Counted from the stretch's first letter, positions 26,653 through 36,562 are shown. The stretch: 64,000 nucleotides of DNA from Phytohabitans flavus (GCF_011764545.1 NZ_AP022870.1:2216001-2280000), one strand, 5' to 3'. Numbers and translations are program-made. The notes: generated by a model not told the origin, from the sequence alone.

Positions 26653-27263
26653 TGCGGCTGACGGTCACCGAGTTCCTGTCGCTGGACGGCGTCGCGCAGG
26701 GGCCGGGCTCGCCGGACGAGGACCGCGGTGACGGGTTCACCCAGGGCGGCTGGATGGTCCCGCACATGGACGAGGCGTTCCTGGATGTCGCGGCCGACTG
26801 GCTGGGCGGGGCCGACGCGTTCCTGTTCGGGCGCCGCACGTACGAGAACTTCGCCATCGCCTGGCCGAAGGTCACCGACCCGGACGACCCGTTCGCGCCG
26901 AAGTTGAACGGGCTCCCAAAGTTCGTCGCCTCGCGGACGCTGACCAGCGCGGAGTGGGCGCCGAGCACGATCCTCTCCGGCGACCTGGCGACGGAGGTGG
27001 CCGCACTCAAGCGGCGGCCGGGGCGGGAGCTACAGGTCCACGGCAGCGCGGAGTTGGCCCAGTCGCTGCTGGCGGCCGGGCTGGTCGACGAGTTCCGCCT
27101 GGTGATCGCGCCGGTGGTGTTGGGCCATGGGCGCCGCCTCTTCCCAGTCGGCGGCGCGCCCGCGGGACTGCGGGTGACCCGCAACGAGACCACGCCGGGC
27201 GGCCTGGTCATCCAGGTCTTCGAGACCATCGGGGCGCCGCGGTACGGCACGTACCCCGGATAG
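26652..27263 (+). CDS. Dihydrofolate reductase-like protein (RibD C-terminal domain)
   Basis: The 203-residue protein opens with RLTVTEFLSLDGVAQGPGSP and has DAFLFGRRTYENFAIAWP, KFVASRTLTSAEWAPSTI and LQVHGSAELAQSLLAAGLVD. These are the NADPH and core signatures of the RibD-C family of small reductases. It overlaps the ArsR-SRPBCC regulator gene by one base (TGATG) and a strong hairpin follows its stop. This regulator plus RibD-C pairing is frequent in actinobacteria. The substrate is unknown. Confidence 0.9.
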   Translation: MRLTVTEFLSLDGVAQGPGSPDEDRGDGFTQGGWMVPHMDEAFLDVAADWLGGADAFLFGRRTYENFAIAWPKVTDPDDPFAPKLNGLPKFVASRTLTSAEWAPSTILSGDLATEVAALKRRPGRELQVHGSAELAQSLLAAGLVDEFRLVIAPVVLGHGRRLFPVGGAPAGLRVTRNETTPGGLVIQVFETIGAPRYGTYPG

Positions 27264-27293
27264 GACGGCGCGGCCCTCGGGGGCCGCGCCGTC
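27264..27293. terminator. Terminator hairpin
   Basis: GACGGCGCGGCCC (27264-27276) pairs perfectly with GGGCCGCGCCGTC (27281-27293) around TCGG. It starts right after the RibD-C stop codon and lies before the convergent NmrA-like gene. Confidence 0.85.
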
Positions 27294-27350
27294 GCGGTCC
27301 ACATGTGGACGGCGACCCCCGTGCTCGCCGTCCACAGGCCCGACGACCGG

Positions 27351-28169
27351 TCAGCTCGGGTCCCACACCCCGGTCGCCGCCGCGGCCCGGACGAAGTCGC
27401 GGAAGTCGCGGGCGTCGTTGCCGGTCACCCGTTTCACGTCGTCGGTGACGTGGGCGTTGCGACCGTCCAGGATGCGGGCGAACAGGTCGGTCAGCGCCGC
27501 CGCCTCCTCCACCGGCACCCCGCCCGCGACCATGCGCGCCGTGCACTCCTCTGGCGTGACGCTCTCGAAGCGCACCGCTCGCCCCGACGCGGCCGAGATC
27601 TCCACCGCCGCCTCCGCGAAGGTGACCAGGCGCGGGCCGGTCAGCTCGTACACCTTGCCGTGGTGACCGTCCTCGGTGAGCGCCGCCACGACCACGTCCG
27701 CGACGTCCTCCAAGTCGACGAACGGCTCAGGTACGTCCGTGGGGAGCGCGATCTCGCCGGCCAGCACCGGCGGGAGCAGGAAGTGCTCGTTGAAGTCCTG
27801 GGCGAACCAGGTCGCGCGGACAACGGTCCACTCGGCGCCGGACTCCCGTACCCCCCGCTCGCTGACCTCGGCCTCCTCCTCGCCGCGACCGGAAAGCAGC
27901 ACCAGCCGCTCGACGCCGGCCGCGGCGGCCCCTTCCGCGAAGGCCCGGATCGACTCTGCGGCGCCGGGGAAGGCGAGGTCGGGGTAGTAGGTGATGTAGG
28001 CGGCGGTGACGCCCTCGAAGAGCGGGTTCCAGGTGTCGGGGTCGGCGTTCCAGTCGAACGGCGGCTGGCCCGAGCGCGAGCCGACGCGGACCGGGAGGCC
28101 CTGGGCGGTGAGACGGTTGTTGACCCGGCGGCCCGTCTTGCCCGTGCCGCCAATCAGTAGGTATGTCAT
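27351..28169 (-). CDS. NmrA/NAD(P)-binding short-chain oxidoreductase-like protein
   Basis: The 272-residue protein opens with YLLIGGTGKTGRRVNNRLTA, the GxxGxxG NAD(P)-binding motif of atypical short-chain dehydrogenases. VERLVLLSGRGEEE and WTVVRATWFAQDFNEHF are typical of NmrA-like members, which lack the catalytic YxxxK of true reductases. Such proteins act as redox sensors or NADP-dependent epimerase-like enzymes. It is divergent from the AraC regulator gene 80 bases away, which probably controls it. Confidence 0.88.
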   Translation of the reverse strand: MTYLLIGGTGKTGRRVNNRLTAQGLPVRVGSRSGQPPFDWNADPDTWNPLFEGVTAAYITYYPDLAFPGAAESIRAFAEGAAAAGVERLVLLSGRGEEEAEVSERGVRESGAEWTVVRATWFAQDFNEHFLLPPVLAGEIALPTDVPEPFVDLEDVADVVVAALTEDGHHGKVYELTGPRLVTFAEAAVEISAASGRAVRFESVTPEECTARMVAGGVPVEEAAALTDLFARILDGRNAHVTDDVKRVTGNDARDFRDFVRAAAATGVWDPS

Positions 28170-28249
28170 GCGTTTATTCCACCCGTGGGCGGCCGTGGCA
28201 ACCATGGGCGACGAGCGCACGGGCATACGCGATCGTCTACGATGGGTGG

Positions 28250-29193
28250 GTGGATGCGCTCGCCGGCCTGCTCGACGGACCGCGCGCCCGCGAGGCGTTC
28301 CTGCTTCGCGTGGTGCTCGACCCGCCGTGGTCGATCCGCGTGCAGGACCGCGCCGCGCTGGCCCTGGTGGCTGTCGCGCGGGGCAGCGCGTGGCTGATCA
28401 CCGACGGCGGCGAGCCGATCGAGGTGCGGGCCGGCGACATCGTGGTGACCCGCGGCCCGAGCCGTATACGGTGGCCGACCACCCCGCGACGCCGCCGCAG
28501 GTGATCATCCATCCGGACGATCGGTGCACGACGCTGTACGGCGAGGACCTGAGCGTCGCCATGGACCGCGGCGTGCGCACGTGGGGCAATACCGACGACG
28601 GCGCGTCCGTGATGCTTGTCGGCACCTACCAGAGCGCCGGCGAGATCAGCGACCGGCTGCTGCGGGCGCTCCCACCGGTACTCGTGCTGGCCCGCGACGA
28701 GTGGGACAGCCCGCTCGTGCCGCTGCTCGCCAGTGAGATCACCAAGGATGAGCAGGGCCAGTCGGCCGTCCTCGACCGGCTGCTCGACCTGCTGCTGATC
28801 GCGGTGCTGCGGGCCTGGTTCGCGCGGGCCGAGTCGACGCCGGGGTGGTTCCGCGCGCAGGCCGACCCGGTGGTCGGGCGGGCGCTGCGCATGCTCCAGA
28901 ACCATCCGTCCCATCCCTGGACGGTCGCCAGCCTCGCGGGGCGTCTCGGCGTCTCGCGGGCCGCGCTGGCCCGGCGCTTCAACGAGCTGGTCGGCGAGCC
29001 GCCGATGGCCTACCTGACGTCGTGGCGCCTCGCCCTCGCCGCCGACCTGCTGCGCGAGCCGGACGCGACGCTCGGCGCGGTGGCGCGGCAGGTGGGATAT
29101 GGGAGCCCGTTCGCGCTGAGTGCGGCGTTCAAGAGGGTGCGCGGCGTGAGCCCGCAGGAGTTCCGCGCGGCGGCCCAGCCCGTCGCGAGCTGA
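28250..29193 (+). pseudogene. AraC family transcriptional regulator with cupin domain, frameshifted as read
   Basis: The N-terminal cupin_6 domain (AREAFLLRVVLDPPWSIRVQ to EVRAGDIVVTRGP) runs from GTG 28250. The rest (PYTVADHPATPPQVIIHPDD to the C-terminal AraC helix-turn-helix WTVASLAGRLGVSRAALARR and GYGSPFALSAAFKRV) is in a shifted frame. One missing G near 28456 (CCCGAG where CCCGGAG is expected) explains the break, so the gene is probably functional. The divergent NmrA-like gene is the likely target; AraC/cupin regulators of this type often control such oxidoreductases. Confidence 0.85.
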
Positions 29194-29375
29194 GCCGCCG
29201 CTCACGTCCCTGACCGGCCGCTCAGGCGCCTGAGTCGCCGCTCAGCGTGACGGACCGGAGGCGCAACGTCTGAGTCGTCGCTCAGGGACGTCTGGCCGGA
29301 CAAGCGACGTCTGAGTCGCCGCTCAGACACGCCTGACCGGCCGCTCAGGAGAGCCGAAAGCTGAGCGGCCGGTCA
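29191..29375. repeat. Seven-copy array of 14-bp near-palindromes
   Basis: Seven 14-base units of form TGAnyCGnCGCTCA occupy 29191-29204, 29211-29224, 29231-29244, 29271-29284, 29312-29325, 29334-29347 and, inverted, 29362-29375. Two are TGAGTCGCCGCTCA, two are TGACCGGCCGCTCA and the last is its exact complement. Starts are spaced 20, 20, 40, 41, 22 and 28 bases. The first unit contains the AraC gene's stop codon. Copies six and seven pair as a perfect 17-base-pair stem (29332-29348 with 29361-29377), which can serve as terminator for both flanking genes. Confidence 0.9.
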
Positions 29376-29382
29376 GGAGAGG

Positions 29383-29882
29383 TCACTGCCCCTCCCACAC
29401 CGCCTTGGCGCCCGAGTCGCCGGTGCGGACGACGTAGTAGATCGCGATCGCGGCAGCAACCACCGACAGCACGGTCAGCGCGATCGACATCACCCGCGTG
29501 CCACCCGGACCACCCGCGGTGCGGGCCGCGACGGCGGACGGGCCGACGAAGTACACAAGCGCGAGCGTCACGACGCCCAACGCGATCGCGGCCCACATCG
29601 TGTTCGTGCCGAAGTCCTGGTGCTGCTCGATGACCGGGATGAAGCCCTCCGTCACCCGGTTCCGCTCCCGCATCCGCTCGAAGAAGGCGTCGCCGGAAAG
29701 CTTCGCCAGCAGCGCCGAGATCGGGCCGATGACCGCGAGAGCGGCCAGCACGAGCCGGAGGTGGGGCGCAGGATCGGCAGGAACGCGTACCCCACGGCGG
29801 CCAGCGCCAGCAGCGGCACGAACACCACGGCCGCGTGGATCAGCAGGGGATGGGCGGGAATCCCCATGAATTCCTCGAACAA
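29383..29882 (-). pseudogene. DUF2231 family membrane protein, frameshifted as read
   Basis: The first part, from ATG 29882, reads FMGIPAHPLLIHAAVVFVPL, the conserved start of DUF2231 with its membrane His. The second part reads LAALAVIGPISALLAKLSGD, FERMRERNRVTEGFIPVIEQ and two more membrane helices in another frame. Adding one C in the run near 29765 restores a continuous four-helix protein of about 166 residues. The family is of unknown function and often sits beside cytochromes or redox proteins; nothing similar is near here. Confidence 0.82.
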
Positions 29883-30195
29883 GGGTGCCTCCTCGACAGT
29901 GGGCTGCGCGCTAGCGTACGGGTACCACGTGCCGGGGGCGCGAGTGGTTCAATCCTCAACCAAGACGTGACCAAAATGGACGGAACGGGTCGAGCGGGCC
30001 GTGACACTCCTCAGCCGGGATGTCTCGGGCGCGGTAGCTCTGTTCCCAGGCCGCCTCTCGCCGCCCAACACCGCGCCGCATAGTGACGCCGCGTAGCCGT
30101 GGGACCGAAGGGGCCTCCGCTTGGCGGTGGCTCGAAATGGGTGCGGCCGGGCGCACGCCCGGCCGCACCGTCAGTGCCAGTCGATCGGGCTCAGG
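29883..30195. other. Intergenic region with terminator hairpin
   Basis: This 313-base gap between two minus-strand genes must contain the DUF2231 promoter. No gene is convincing. GTGCGGCCGGGC (30141-30152) and GCCCGGCCGCAC (30157-30168) form a perfect 12-base-pair stem with a GCAC loop, placed to terminate the secreted-protein gene that ends at 30196. Confidence 0.7.
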
Positions 30196-31236
<1,041 letters not shown>

Positions 31237-31361
31237 GGTTCCTCCCCACAAACCGATGGATCGATCGTGAGGAATCTTCGTGGCGGCCGGCGCCGGGGAT
31301 ATGACCGATTGGCGAAGGCCAGATAGATGTGGGTCGAAGGAGTATGTGCGGCATCAGCGCT

Positions 31362-31515
31362 GGAACGGCACGTTCGCGCCCGCGACCGGTCCGGCAGCGC
31401 AGCGTCCGCGCCGGAGCGGCGCCTTCGCGCTGCGACCGGTCCAGCCCGAGGCAGCGACCGGTCCGGCCATGCGGGCGTCAGCGTCCGAGCGGCACCTTCA
31501 CGCCGCGACCGCTTC
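31362..31515. repeat. Three copies of a degenerate 30-bp repeat
   Basis: The motif GAGCGGCACCTTCGCGC followed by GCGACCGGTCC occurs at about 31362-31392, 31413-31442 and 31486-31515, with an extra GCGACCGGTCC at 31453-31463. Copies differ by a few bases. The last copy lies inside the 3' end of the lipoprotein gene. The remaining gap 31237-31361 has the promoter side of the secreted-protein gene and no ORF I can support. Confidence 0.55.
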
Positions 31516-32127
31516 GGAGGTCGAGAGCCCGCCGCTCCTCGTGCCATCCGTCGACGTCGTCCTCGAGCGTCCAGTCCGGTGTCAGCAGGACGGGCCGGCC
31601 GCGGGGTACGCGGACCACCATGATCATCGAGTTGACAGTCTTGCCGTTGCTCGGGTCGAGGAGCGGGACGACGTCGTACTCCAGACGTGGCCGGCCGGGG
31701 ATGACGACGGTGAAGTCCCAGGTCACGTCGACCGGCCCGCGACCGACGCCTTTCCCGGGGCGAGCGTCACCAGGGCCATGACCCACTCGTGGCGGTCGTC
31801 CGGCGGCCAGACGCCGTCGAACTCGGCCTCCCACCGGATGTCGTCCGCCTTCTCCTTGGAGATCTGCCCGACCGTGGCGACGGCGTCCACGCGGATCACG
31901 TGGGACTCACCCATCAGCCGCCCGGTCGCCGGGTCCACCGCCGTGACGGGGACACCGGCGAACTCGGCGAACCGGTCCCGGTCGGCACCGAAGCAGCATG
32001 TGTTGAGGTCGACCGGCTTGTACTCGAGGGCGTCGTCAACTACGTACGAGCAGGGGCCGATGCAGCCCATCAACGCCAAGGCCACGACGGCCCCGACCAC
32101 CAACCGCAACCACCGCACGCGATCCAT
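31478..32127 (-). pseudogene. Lipoprotein of unknown function, frameshifted as read
   Basis: The N-terminus has a signal with lipobox-like LALMGC near residue 22 (VVGAVVALALMGCIGPCSY), so it is probably a membrane-anchored lipoprotein. The first part reads LNTCCFGADRDRFAEFAGV and DIRWEAEFDGVWPPDDRHEW. The second part, one frame away, reads VTWDFTVVIPGRPRLEYDVV and DGWHEERRALDL. One missing G near 31750 (GG for GGG) explains the split. No domain is recognised. Its 3' end falls within a short degenerate repeat. Confidence 0.65.
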
Positions 32128-32217
32128 ACGAGCCTCCCCGCGGACAAGTATGGAAAGCCGGCGCCAGCCGGCCTGCCGACGCCGAGCGGCGTGACCGCCG
32201 CCGGCGCCAACCCCGCG

Positions 32218-33003
32218 CTAGCGCTCCTTGTTGTAGAGCTGCTTGGCCCACACGAAGCAGACCACCGTGATGGCCACGCTCCAGGCGACCGCGAGCCACG
32301 CGCTGTTGCCGATTTCGGTACCGAGCAGCAGCCCGCGGAGCGTCTCGATGACCGGCGTGAACGGCTGGTACTCGGCGAACCACCGCAGCGCCGCGGGCAT
32401 CGAGTCGGTCGGGACGAAGCCGCTGCCCAGGAACGGCAGGAGCAGCAACGGCATGGGCAGGTTGCTGGCGCTCTCCACGCTCTTCGTGACCAGGCCGAGC
32501 GCGACGGAGAGCCACACGACCGCGTACGTGACCATCATGAGCACCCCGGCCGCGGCGAGCCACTCGATCGGGGTCGCGTTTGGGCGGAAGCCGATCGCGA
32601 GCGCGATGCCGATGATGACCACGAGGCTGAGCAGCGACTGCACCATGCTGCCGAGCACGTGGCCGGTGAGCACCGACGGCCGGTAGATCGCCATCGTGCG
32701 GAAGCGGTCGATGATCCCCTCGGTCATGTCCATCGCGACCGTGATGGCGGTGCCCTGCGCGGCGCCGGCGACGGTCATCAGGAGGATGCCGGGCACGACG
32801 TAGTTCGCGTACGCCGAGCGGCCACCCGTGGGACCGCCGAGTCCGTTGCCGAGCGTGCCGCCGAAGACGTACACGAACAGCAGCAGGAAGACCACCGGCA
32901 GGAAGACCACCATAAACGTGAGCACGGGGTACCGCCGCATGTGGAGCAGGCTGCGTCGGAACATGATGGTGGAGTCAGTTAGCGCGTAGCTCATGGTGCT
33001 CAT
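32218..33003 (-). CDS. ABC-2 type transporter permease (DrrB-like)
   Basis: The 261-residue protein has six membrane helices and the ABC-2 permease signatures YANYVVPGILLMTVAGAAQG, IIDRFRTMAIYRPSVLTGHV and GFVPTDSMPAALRWFAEYQP. This is the drug/polymer exporter permease type paired with DrrA ATPases. The start ATG overlaps the ATPase stop (ATGA), so the pair is translationally coupled. The substrate is unknown. Confidence 0.92.
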   Translation of the reverse strand: MSTMSYALTDSTIMFRRSLLHMRRYPVLTFMVVFLPVVFLLLFVYVFGGTLGNGLGGPTGGRSAYANYVVPGILLMTVAGAAQGTAITVAMDMTEGIIDRFRTMAIYRPSVLTGHVLGSMVQSLLSLVVIIGIALAIGFRPNATPIEWLAAAGVLMMVTYAVVWLSVALGLVTKSVESASNLPMPLLLLPFLGSGFVPTDSMPAALRWFAEYQPFTPVIETLRGLLLGTEIGNSAWLAVAWSVAITVVCFVWAKQLYNKER

Positions 33004-33947
33004 GCCACGGTCTCCCGCTCTCGGTCTTCCTTGCCGGTCAGTGCCAGGAACACGTCGTCCAGGTCGGGCAGGTGCACGGAGAGGGTGTCGACCTCCACCG
33101 CGGCGCGGTCGAGGCGGTCGAGCAGCGCGCGCAGCGACCGCACGCCGGTGTCGCCGGGCACCTGGAGGGTGAGCGCCTCCGCGTCGGGGCTGGCCCCGTC
33201 GAGGATTGCCGCGGCGGCGGCGAGCGCCCGCGCGTCGGGAAACTGGAGGCGGATGTGGCCGCCCGGCACCCGCCGCTTGAGCTCGTGCGGCGTGCCCTCG
33301 GCGATCACCCGCCCGTGGTCGAGCACCGCGACACGGTCGGCGAGGTGGTCGGCCTCCTCCAGGTACTGCGTGGTGAGGAAGATGGTGACGCCGTCGGCGA
33401 CCAGGTCGCGGATGATCTGCCACATGTTGCGGCGGCTGCGCGGGTCGAGGCCGGTGGTCGGCTCGTCGAGGAAGATGATCCGCGGGTCGCCCATCAGCGT
33501 CATGGCCAGGTCGAGTCGGCGGCGCATGCCACCGGAGTACACCTGGACGGGCTTGCCACCCGCCTCGACGAGGTCGAAGTCGGCGAGCAGCCGCTCGGCG
33601 CGCCCCCGCACCTCGCGCCGGCCGAGATGGTGCAGGTCGCCCATCAGGTGCAGGTTTTCCACACCGGTCAGCAGGTTGTCCACAGCCGAGAACTGGCCGG
33701 TCACGCCGATCATCGCGCGTACCGCGTCGGGGTGGGCCGTGACGTCGTGGCCACCGACCCGCGCGGTACCGGCATCGAGTCTGAGCAATGTGGACAGTAC
33801 CCGGACGATGGTTGTCTTGCCGGCCCCGTTGGGGCCGAGCAGCGCGTAGACGGTGGCGGGGGCGACGCGGAGGTCGACCCCGTCGAGCACGAGCTTGTCG
33901 CCGAACGACTTGCGCAGCCCGGCGGTCTCGATGGCGGGTTGGTTCAT
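33000..33947 (-). CDS. ABC transporter ATP-binding protein (DrrA-like)
   Basis: The 315-residue ATPase has LLGPNGAGKTTIVRVL (Walker A, near residue 38), YSGGMRRRLDLAMTLMGDP (signature, near residue 138), IIFLDEPTTGLDPRSRR (Walker B and D loop) and TTQYLEEADHLADRV (H-loop region with Gln). The C-terminal 90 residues match the regulatory tail of the daunorubicin-resistance group. It follows an EXLDI gene by 36 bases and precedes its permease with overlap. The three genes form an export operon. Confidence 0.93.
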   Translation of the reverse strand: MNQPAIETAGLRKSFGDKLVLDGVDLRVAPATVYALLGPNGAGKTTIVRVLSTLLRLDAGTARVGGHDVTAHPDAVRAMIGVTGQFSAVDNLLTGVENLHLMGDLHHLGRREVRGRAERLLADFDLVEAGGKPVQVYSGGMRRRLDLAMTLMGDPRIIFLDEPTTGLDPRSRRNMWQIIRDLVADGVTIFLTTQYLEEADHLADRVAVLDHGRVIAEGTPHELKRRVPGGHIRLQFPDARALAAAAAILDGASPDAEALTLQVPGDTGVRSLRALLDRLDRAAVEVDTLSVHLPDLDDVFLALTGKEDRERETVA

Positions 33948-33983
33948 GGCAGCAGCTCCTACCCGCCGAGCCGCCGGCGGGGG

Positions 33984-34503
33984 TCAGATGTCGAGGTCTT
34001 CGATGACGGGCTGGTCGGCCATGTCGGCGACCATCTCGTAGAGCTCCGGGGGAGCAGGTCGCGCAGCTCCTCGAGGGTGCCGGCGATATGCAGGATCGAC
34101 TCTGGTGCGGTGACGCCCCAGGCCTGGTCGCTGCTCCAGTTGCCCACCCAGGCGCGCCAGCCGGTGGTCCACTTCTCGCTGTCGCTGGTCAGCTGCGCCG
34201 AGCGCTCGACGTGGACGACGAACTTGCCGGTCCGGGAGCGGTAGACCCGGAAGATCTCGAACCGCTGGCTCGTGGAACGCCCCACTCGCCGAGCAGCACC
34301 CCGGAGAAGCGCTGCTTGCGGCCCTTACCCGGACCTATCCGCACGATGATCTCGTCGTACCCCTCCTGCCGCCCCTCCTCGATGTCGACGTAGCGGCGCA
34401 CTGCCGTCGAGATCGCCGCCGACAGGTTGCCCCCCGCCAGCTCCTGCGCCCGGCGGAAGAGCGGCATGTCGTCGTCGGACACGTAGATGGTCTTGTTCGG
34501 CAT
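33984..34503 (-). pseudogene. EXLDI family protein with ribbon-helix-helix-like start, frameshifted twice as read
   Basis: The N-terminus reads KTIYVSDDDMPLFRRAQELA then LSAAISTAVRRYVDIEE, which looks like a CopG/ribbon-helix-helix DNA-binding segment. The middle reads FEIFRVYRSRTGKFVVHVER and TTGWRAWVGNWSSDQAW in another frame. The end reads ELYEMVADMADQPVIEDLDI in a third, carrying the EDLDI tail that names the family. Missing single bases near 34285 (GGGG) and 34050 (CCCCC) restore one 173-residue protein. It leads the ABC export operon and probably regulates it through the palindrome upstream. Confidence 0.78.
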
Positions 34504-34529
34504 GGCCAGCTTCCTTCTGCTGCTCCGAC

Positions 34530-34551
34530 TATACGTATACGTCTACGTACA
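34530..34551. promoter_or_regulatory. TACG-rich palindromic operator upstream of the EXLDI gene
   Basis: TATACGTATA (34530-34539) is a perfect palindrome, followed by CGTCTACGTACAC with two more TACG repeats. It lies 27 bases before the EXLDI start codon. Such repeated short half-sites suit a ribbon-helix-helix autorepressor. Confidence 0.5.
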
Positions 34552-34592
34552 CACAAGGGCGCGAGGATCTTGTGGAGCTTTGTGGGGTTTTG

Positions 34593-36368
34593 TCAGCGTG
34601 AGTAGGCGGTCAGGAAGCGGTCCCGGAAGGCGTCCATCCGCCACACCGGGCTCTGCGGGCCGGGCTTGATCCCGTCCTGCCATCCCCATGAGGAGATCCG
34701 GTCGAGCACGGCCGGGTCGTGGGCGACGATCGATATGGGTACGTCGTGGGAGGCGTCCGCGCCGGTCACGATCCGGGCCGGCTGGTGGTCGCCGAGGACG
34801 ACCATGACCAGGTTGTCGTCGCCGAACTTTTCCACATACGAGATGAGGGTGTTGAGCGAGTACTCCACAGAGAGGCGGTACTGGGTGCGCACCCGCTCCG
34901 GGTCCTTCCACACCTCCTCCGGCGTGTCGCCCACCCGCGCGTCGTTGATGTAGATGGAGCCGTCCCCAACTTGGTCCCAGTCGAGCCACTTCGGCAGCGG
35001 TGTCCACGGGCCGTGGCTGGACACCAGCGGCATCACCGTCATCAGCGGCGGATGGCCGGGCTTGGAGTTCTCCATGCGTTCGAACGCGAGCATCGTGTAC
35101 TGGTCGGGCATTGTCGCCCAGCTGAAGCCGAGGCCGCGGTAGCCGAGGGTGTGCAGGTCGTACACCCGGTCGAAGCCGTAGAAATGCCCCTCCGGCCAGG
35201 CCCGCGTGATGCCCGGCATGACGGCCACGGTGTCCCAGCTTGCCTTGGCGAACGCGCTGGTGAGCGTGAGCCGGTCGCTGGAGGTCACGGTCCGGAACCG
35301 CTGCTGGTTGTTTATCCACAGGCCGGACAGGAGTGTGGACTGGGCCAGCCAGCTGCCGCCGCCCGAGGTGGGCGAGGTGAGCCAGCCGCTGCGCGAGCCG
35401 TACCCGGCGGCGGCGAGCCGCCGGGTGCCCTCGTCGAGCAGCCCGCCCACCTGCGCGAACTCGGGGTCCTCCACCGCGGAACGCCCGTAGCTCTCCACGA
35501 ACACGAGCATGACGTCCTTGCCGCGCAGCGCACCGAGCAGCTGGTCCGGCGGGGTGTTCCGGAACGCGTCGGCGGCCGCCTCGTCCGCGAACTCCTGCCG
35601 GTCCCGCAGGCTGTTCACCACCTGCCGCCCGTGGCTGTACGCGAGCGCGGCCGTGTCCCGCGAGGCGACCGGCGCGCCGGACACGACCTGTACGCCGACC
35701 ACCGCGCACACGACCCAGGCGGCCGCCAGCGCACCCACCACGCGGGCCGTCGCGGTGCGGTGCATGGCGGCCACAGTGGACAGTCGCAGTACCGAGAAGG
35801 CCACGAGGACGGGCACGGCGACCGCGAGCAGAACGGCGCCGATGACCGCGGCGACCGCGCCGGCCTGGCCCACCGAGTCGCGGAGCACGACCAGCCCGTC
35901 GTCGAGGAGCACCCAGTCGAGCACGAGGTCGAACGGGCGGTCGAGCACGGAGAGGAAGCCCATGTCGAATATGCGTACGACGGCGAGGACGCCGAGGAAC
36001 GCACCGGCGACGACCGCCACCACGCGCCGGGCCGTCGCCGGCAGCAGCAGGAGGACCGCGGCGCCGACGAGGGCTTCGAGGGGTATGCGGACGAAGGTGC
36101 CGGGACTCAGTAGCTCCAGGTCGTCGGGGGCGACGAGGGCGGCGAGGACCAGGGCGGCGGCGAGGACGGTCAGACCGATCGAGACGCCGCGCCGCCAGGG
36201 CCGTCGTCTCCGCTGGTCCGGCGCCGGCGCGGCCTGCTCGTCCGGCACCTGCTCCTCCGGCACCTGCTTGTCTGTCACCTGCTTGTCTGTCACCTGCTCG
36301 TCCGGCACCTGTCCAGCTGGTACCGGTACGTCCGGAACCTGTGCTTCCGGCACCTGTTCTCCTGGCAC
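34593..36368 (-). CDS. Membrane sulfatase/phosphoglycerol transferase (LTA synthase-like)
   Basis: The 591-residue protein starts with a Gln/Val/Pro/Asp/Glu repeat tail of about 45 residues. Four or five membrane helices follow to about residue 240, and then an outer alkaline-phosphatase-superfamily domain. KDVMLVFVESYGRSA near residue 283 is the nucleophile and metal region. MPLVSSHGPWTPLPKWL near residue 440 and MVVLGDHQPARIVTG near residue 521 are the other metal motifs. LtaS-like enzymes transfer phosphoglycerol or related groups to glycans; here the acceptor is unknown. GTG at 36368 with AGAAGGA upstream was chosen as start. The sugar genes follow upstream in the same orientation. Confidence 0.82.
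   Translation of the reverse strand: MPGEQVPEAQVPDVPVPAGQVPDEQVTDKQVTDKQVPEEQVPDEQAAPAPDQRRRRPWRRGVSIGLTVLAAALVLAALVAPDDLELLSPGTFVRIPLEALVGAAVLLLLPATARRVVAVVAGAFLGVLAVVRIFDMGFLSVLDRPFDLVLDWVLLDDGLVVLRDSVGQAGAVAAVIGAVLLAVAVPVLVAFSVLRLSTVAAMHRTATARVVGALAAAWVVCAVVGVQVVSGAPVASRDTAALAYSHGRQVVNSLRDRQEFADEAAADAFRNTPPDQLLGALRGKDVMLVFVESYGRSAVEDPEFAQVGGLLDEGTRRLAAAGYGSRSGWLTSPTSGGGSWLAQSTLLSGLWINNQQRFRTVTSSDRLTLTSAFAKASWDTVAVMPGITRAWPEGHFYGFDRVYDLHTLGYRGLGFSWATMPDQYTMLAFERMENSKPGHPPLMTVMPLVSSHGPWTPLPKWLDWDQVGDGSIYINDARVGDTPEEVWKDPERVRTQYRLSVEYSLNTLISYVEKFGDDNLVMVVLGDHQPARIVTGADASHDVPISIVAHDPAVLDRISSWGWQDGIKPGPQSPVWRMDAFRDRFLTAYSR
36231..36368 (-). repeat. 15-bp tandem repeat encoding VPDEQ-type pentapeptides
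   Basis: About nine 15-base units close to CACCTGCTCGTCCGG (plus strand) code for the N-terminal cytoplasmic tail of the sulfatase, giving units such as QVPDE, QVTDK and QVPEE. Two adjacent units encoding QVTDK are nearly identical, pointing to recent slippage. Confidence 0.75.
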
Positions 36369-36516
36369 CCCAAAAATCCTTCTGTTTCGCCCGATGCGGA
36401 AGATTCGCGCGTTGAGGCAGCCGATGCTACGCCACCACGAAGAACCGCATCCTCGACCGCCTCGAACAACTGATCGAGCCGCGGTCGCGCGGCGCCTGGC
36501 GCGCTGAGGACAAGGC

Positions 36517-36548
36517 GAGGGGCGGGCGTCCCGCGGCGCCCGCCCCTC
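36517..36548. terminator. Terminator hairpin after the DUF2264 gene
   Basis: GAGGGGCGGGCG (36517-36528) pairs perfectly with CGCCCGCCCCTC (36537-36548) around an eight-base loop. It follows the stop of the minus-strand DUF2264 gene at 36563 and separates the sugar operon from the sulfatase gene. Confidence 0.8.
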
Positions 36549-36562
36549 TAGTCTTCGGCAAG

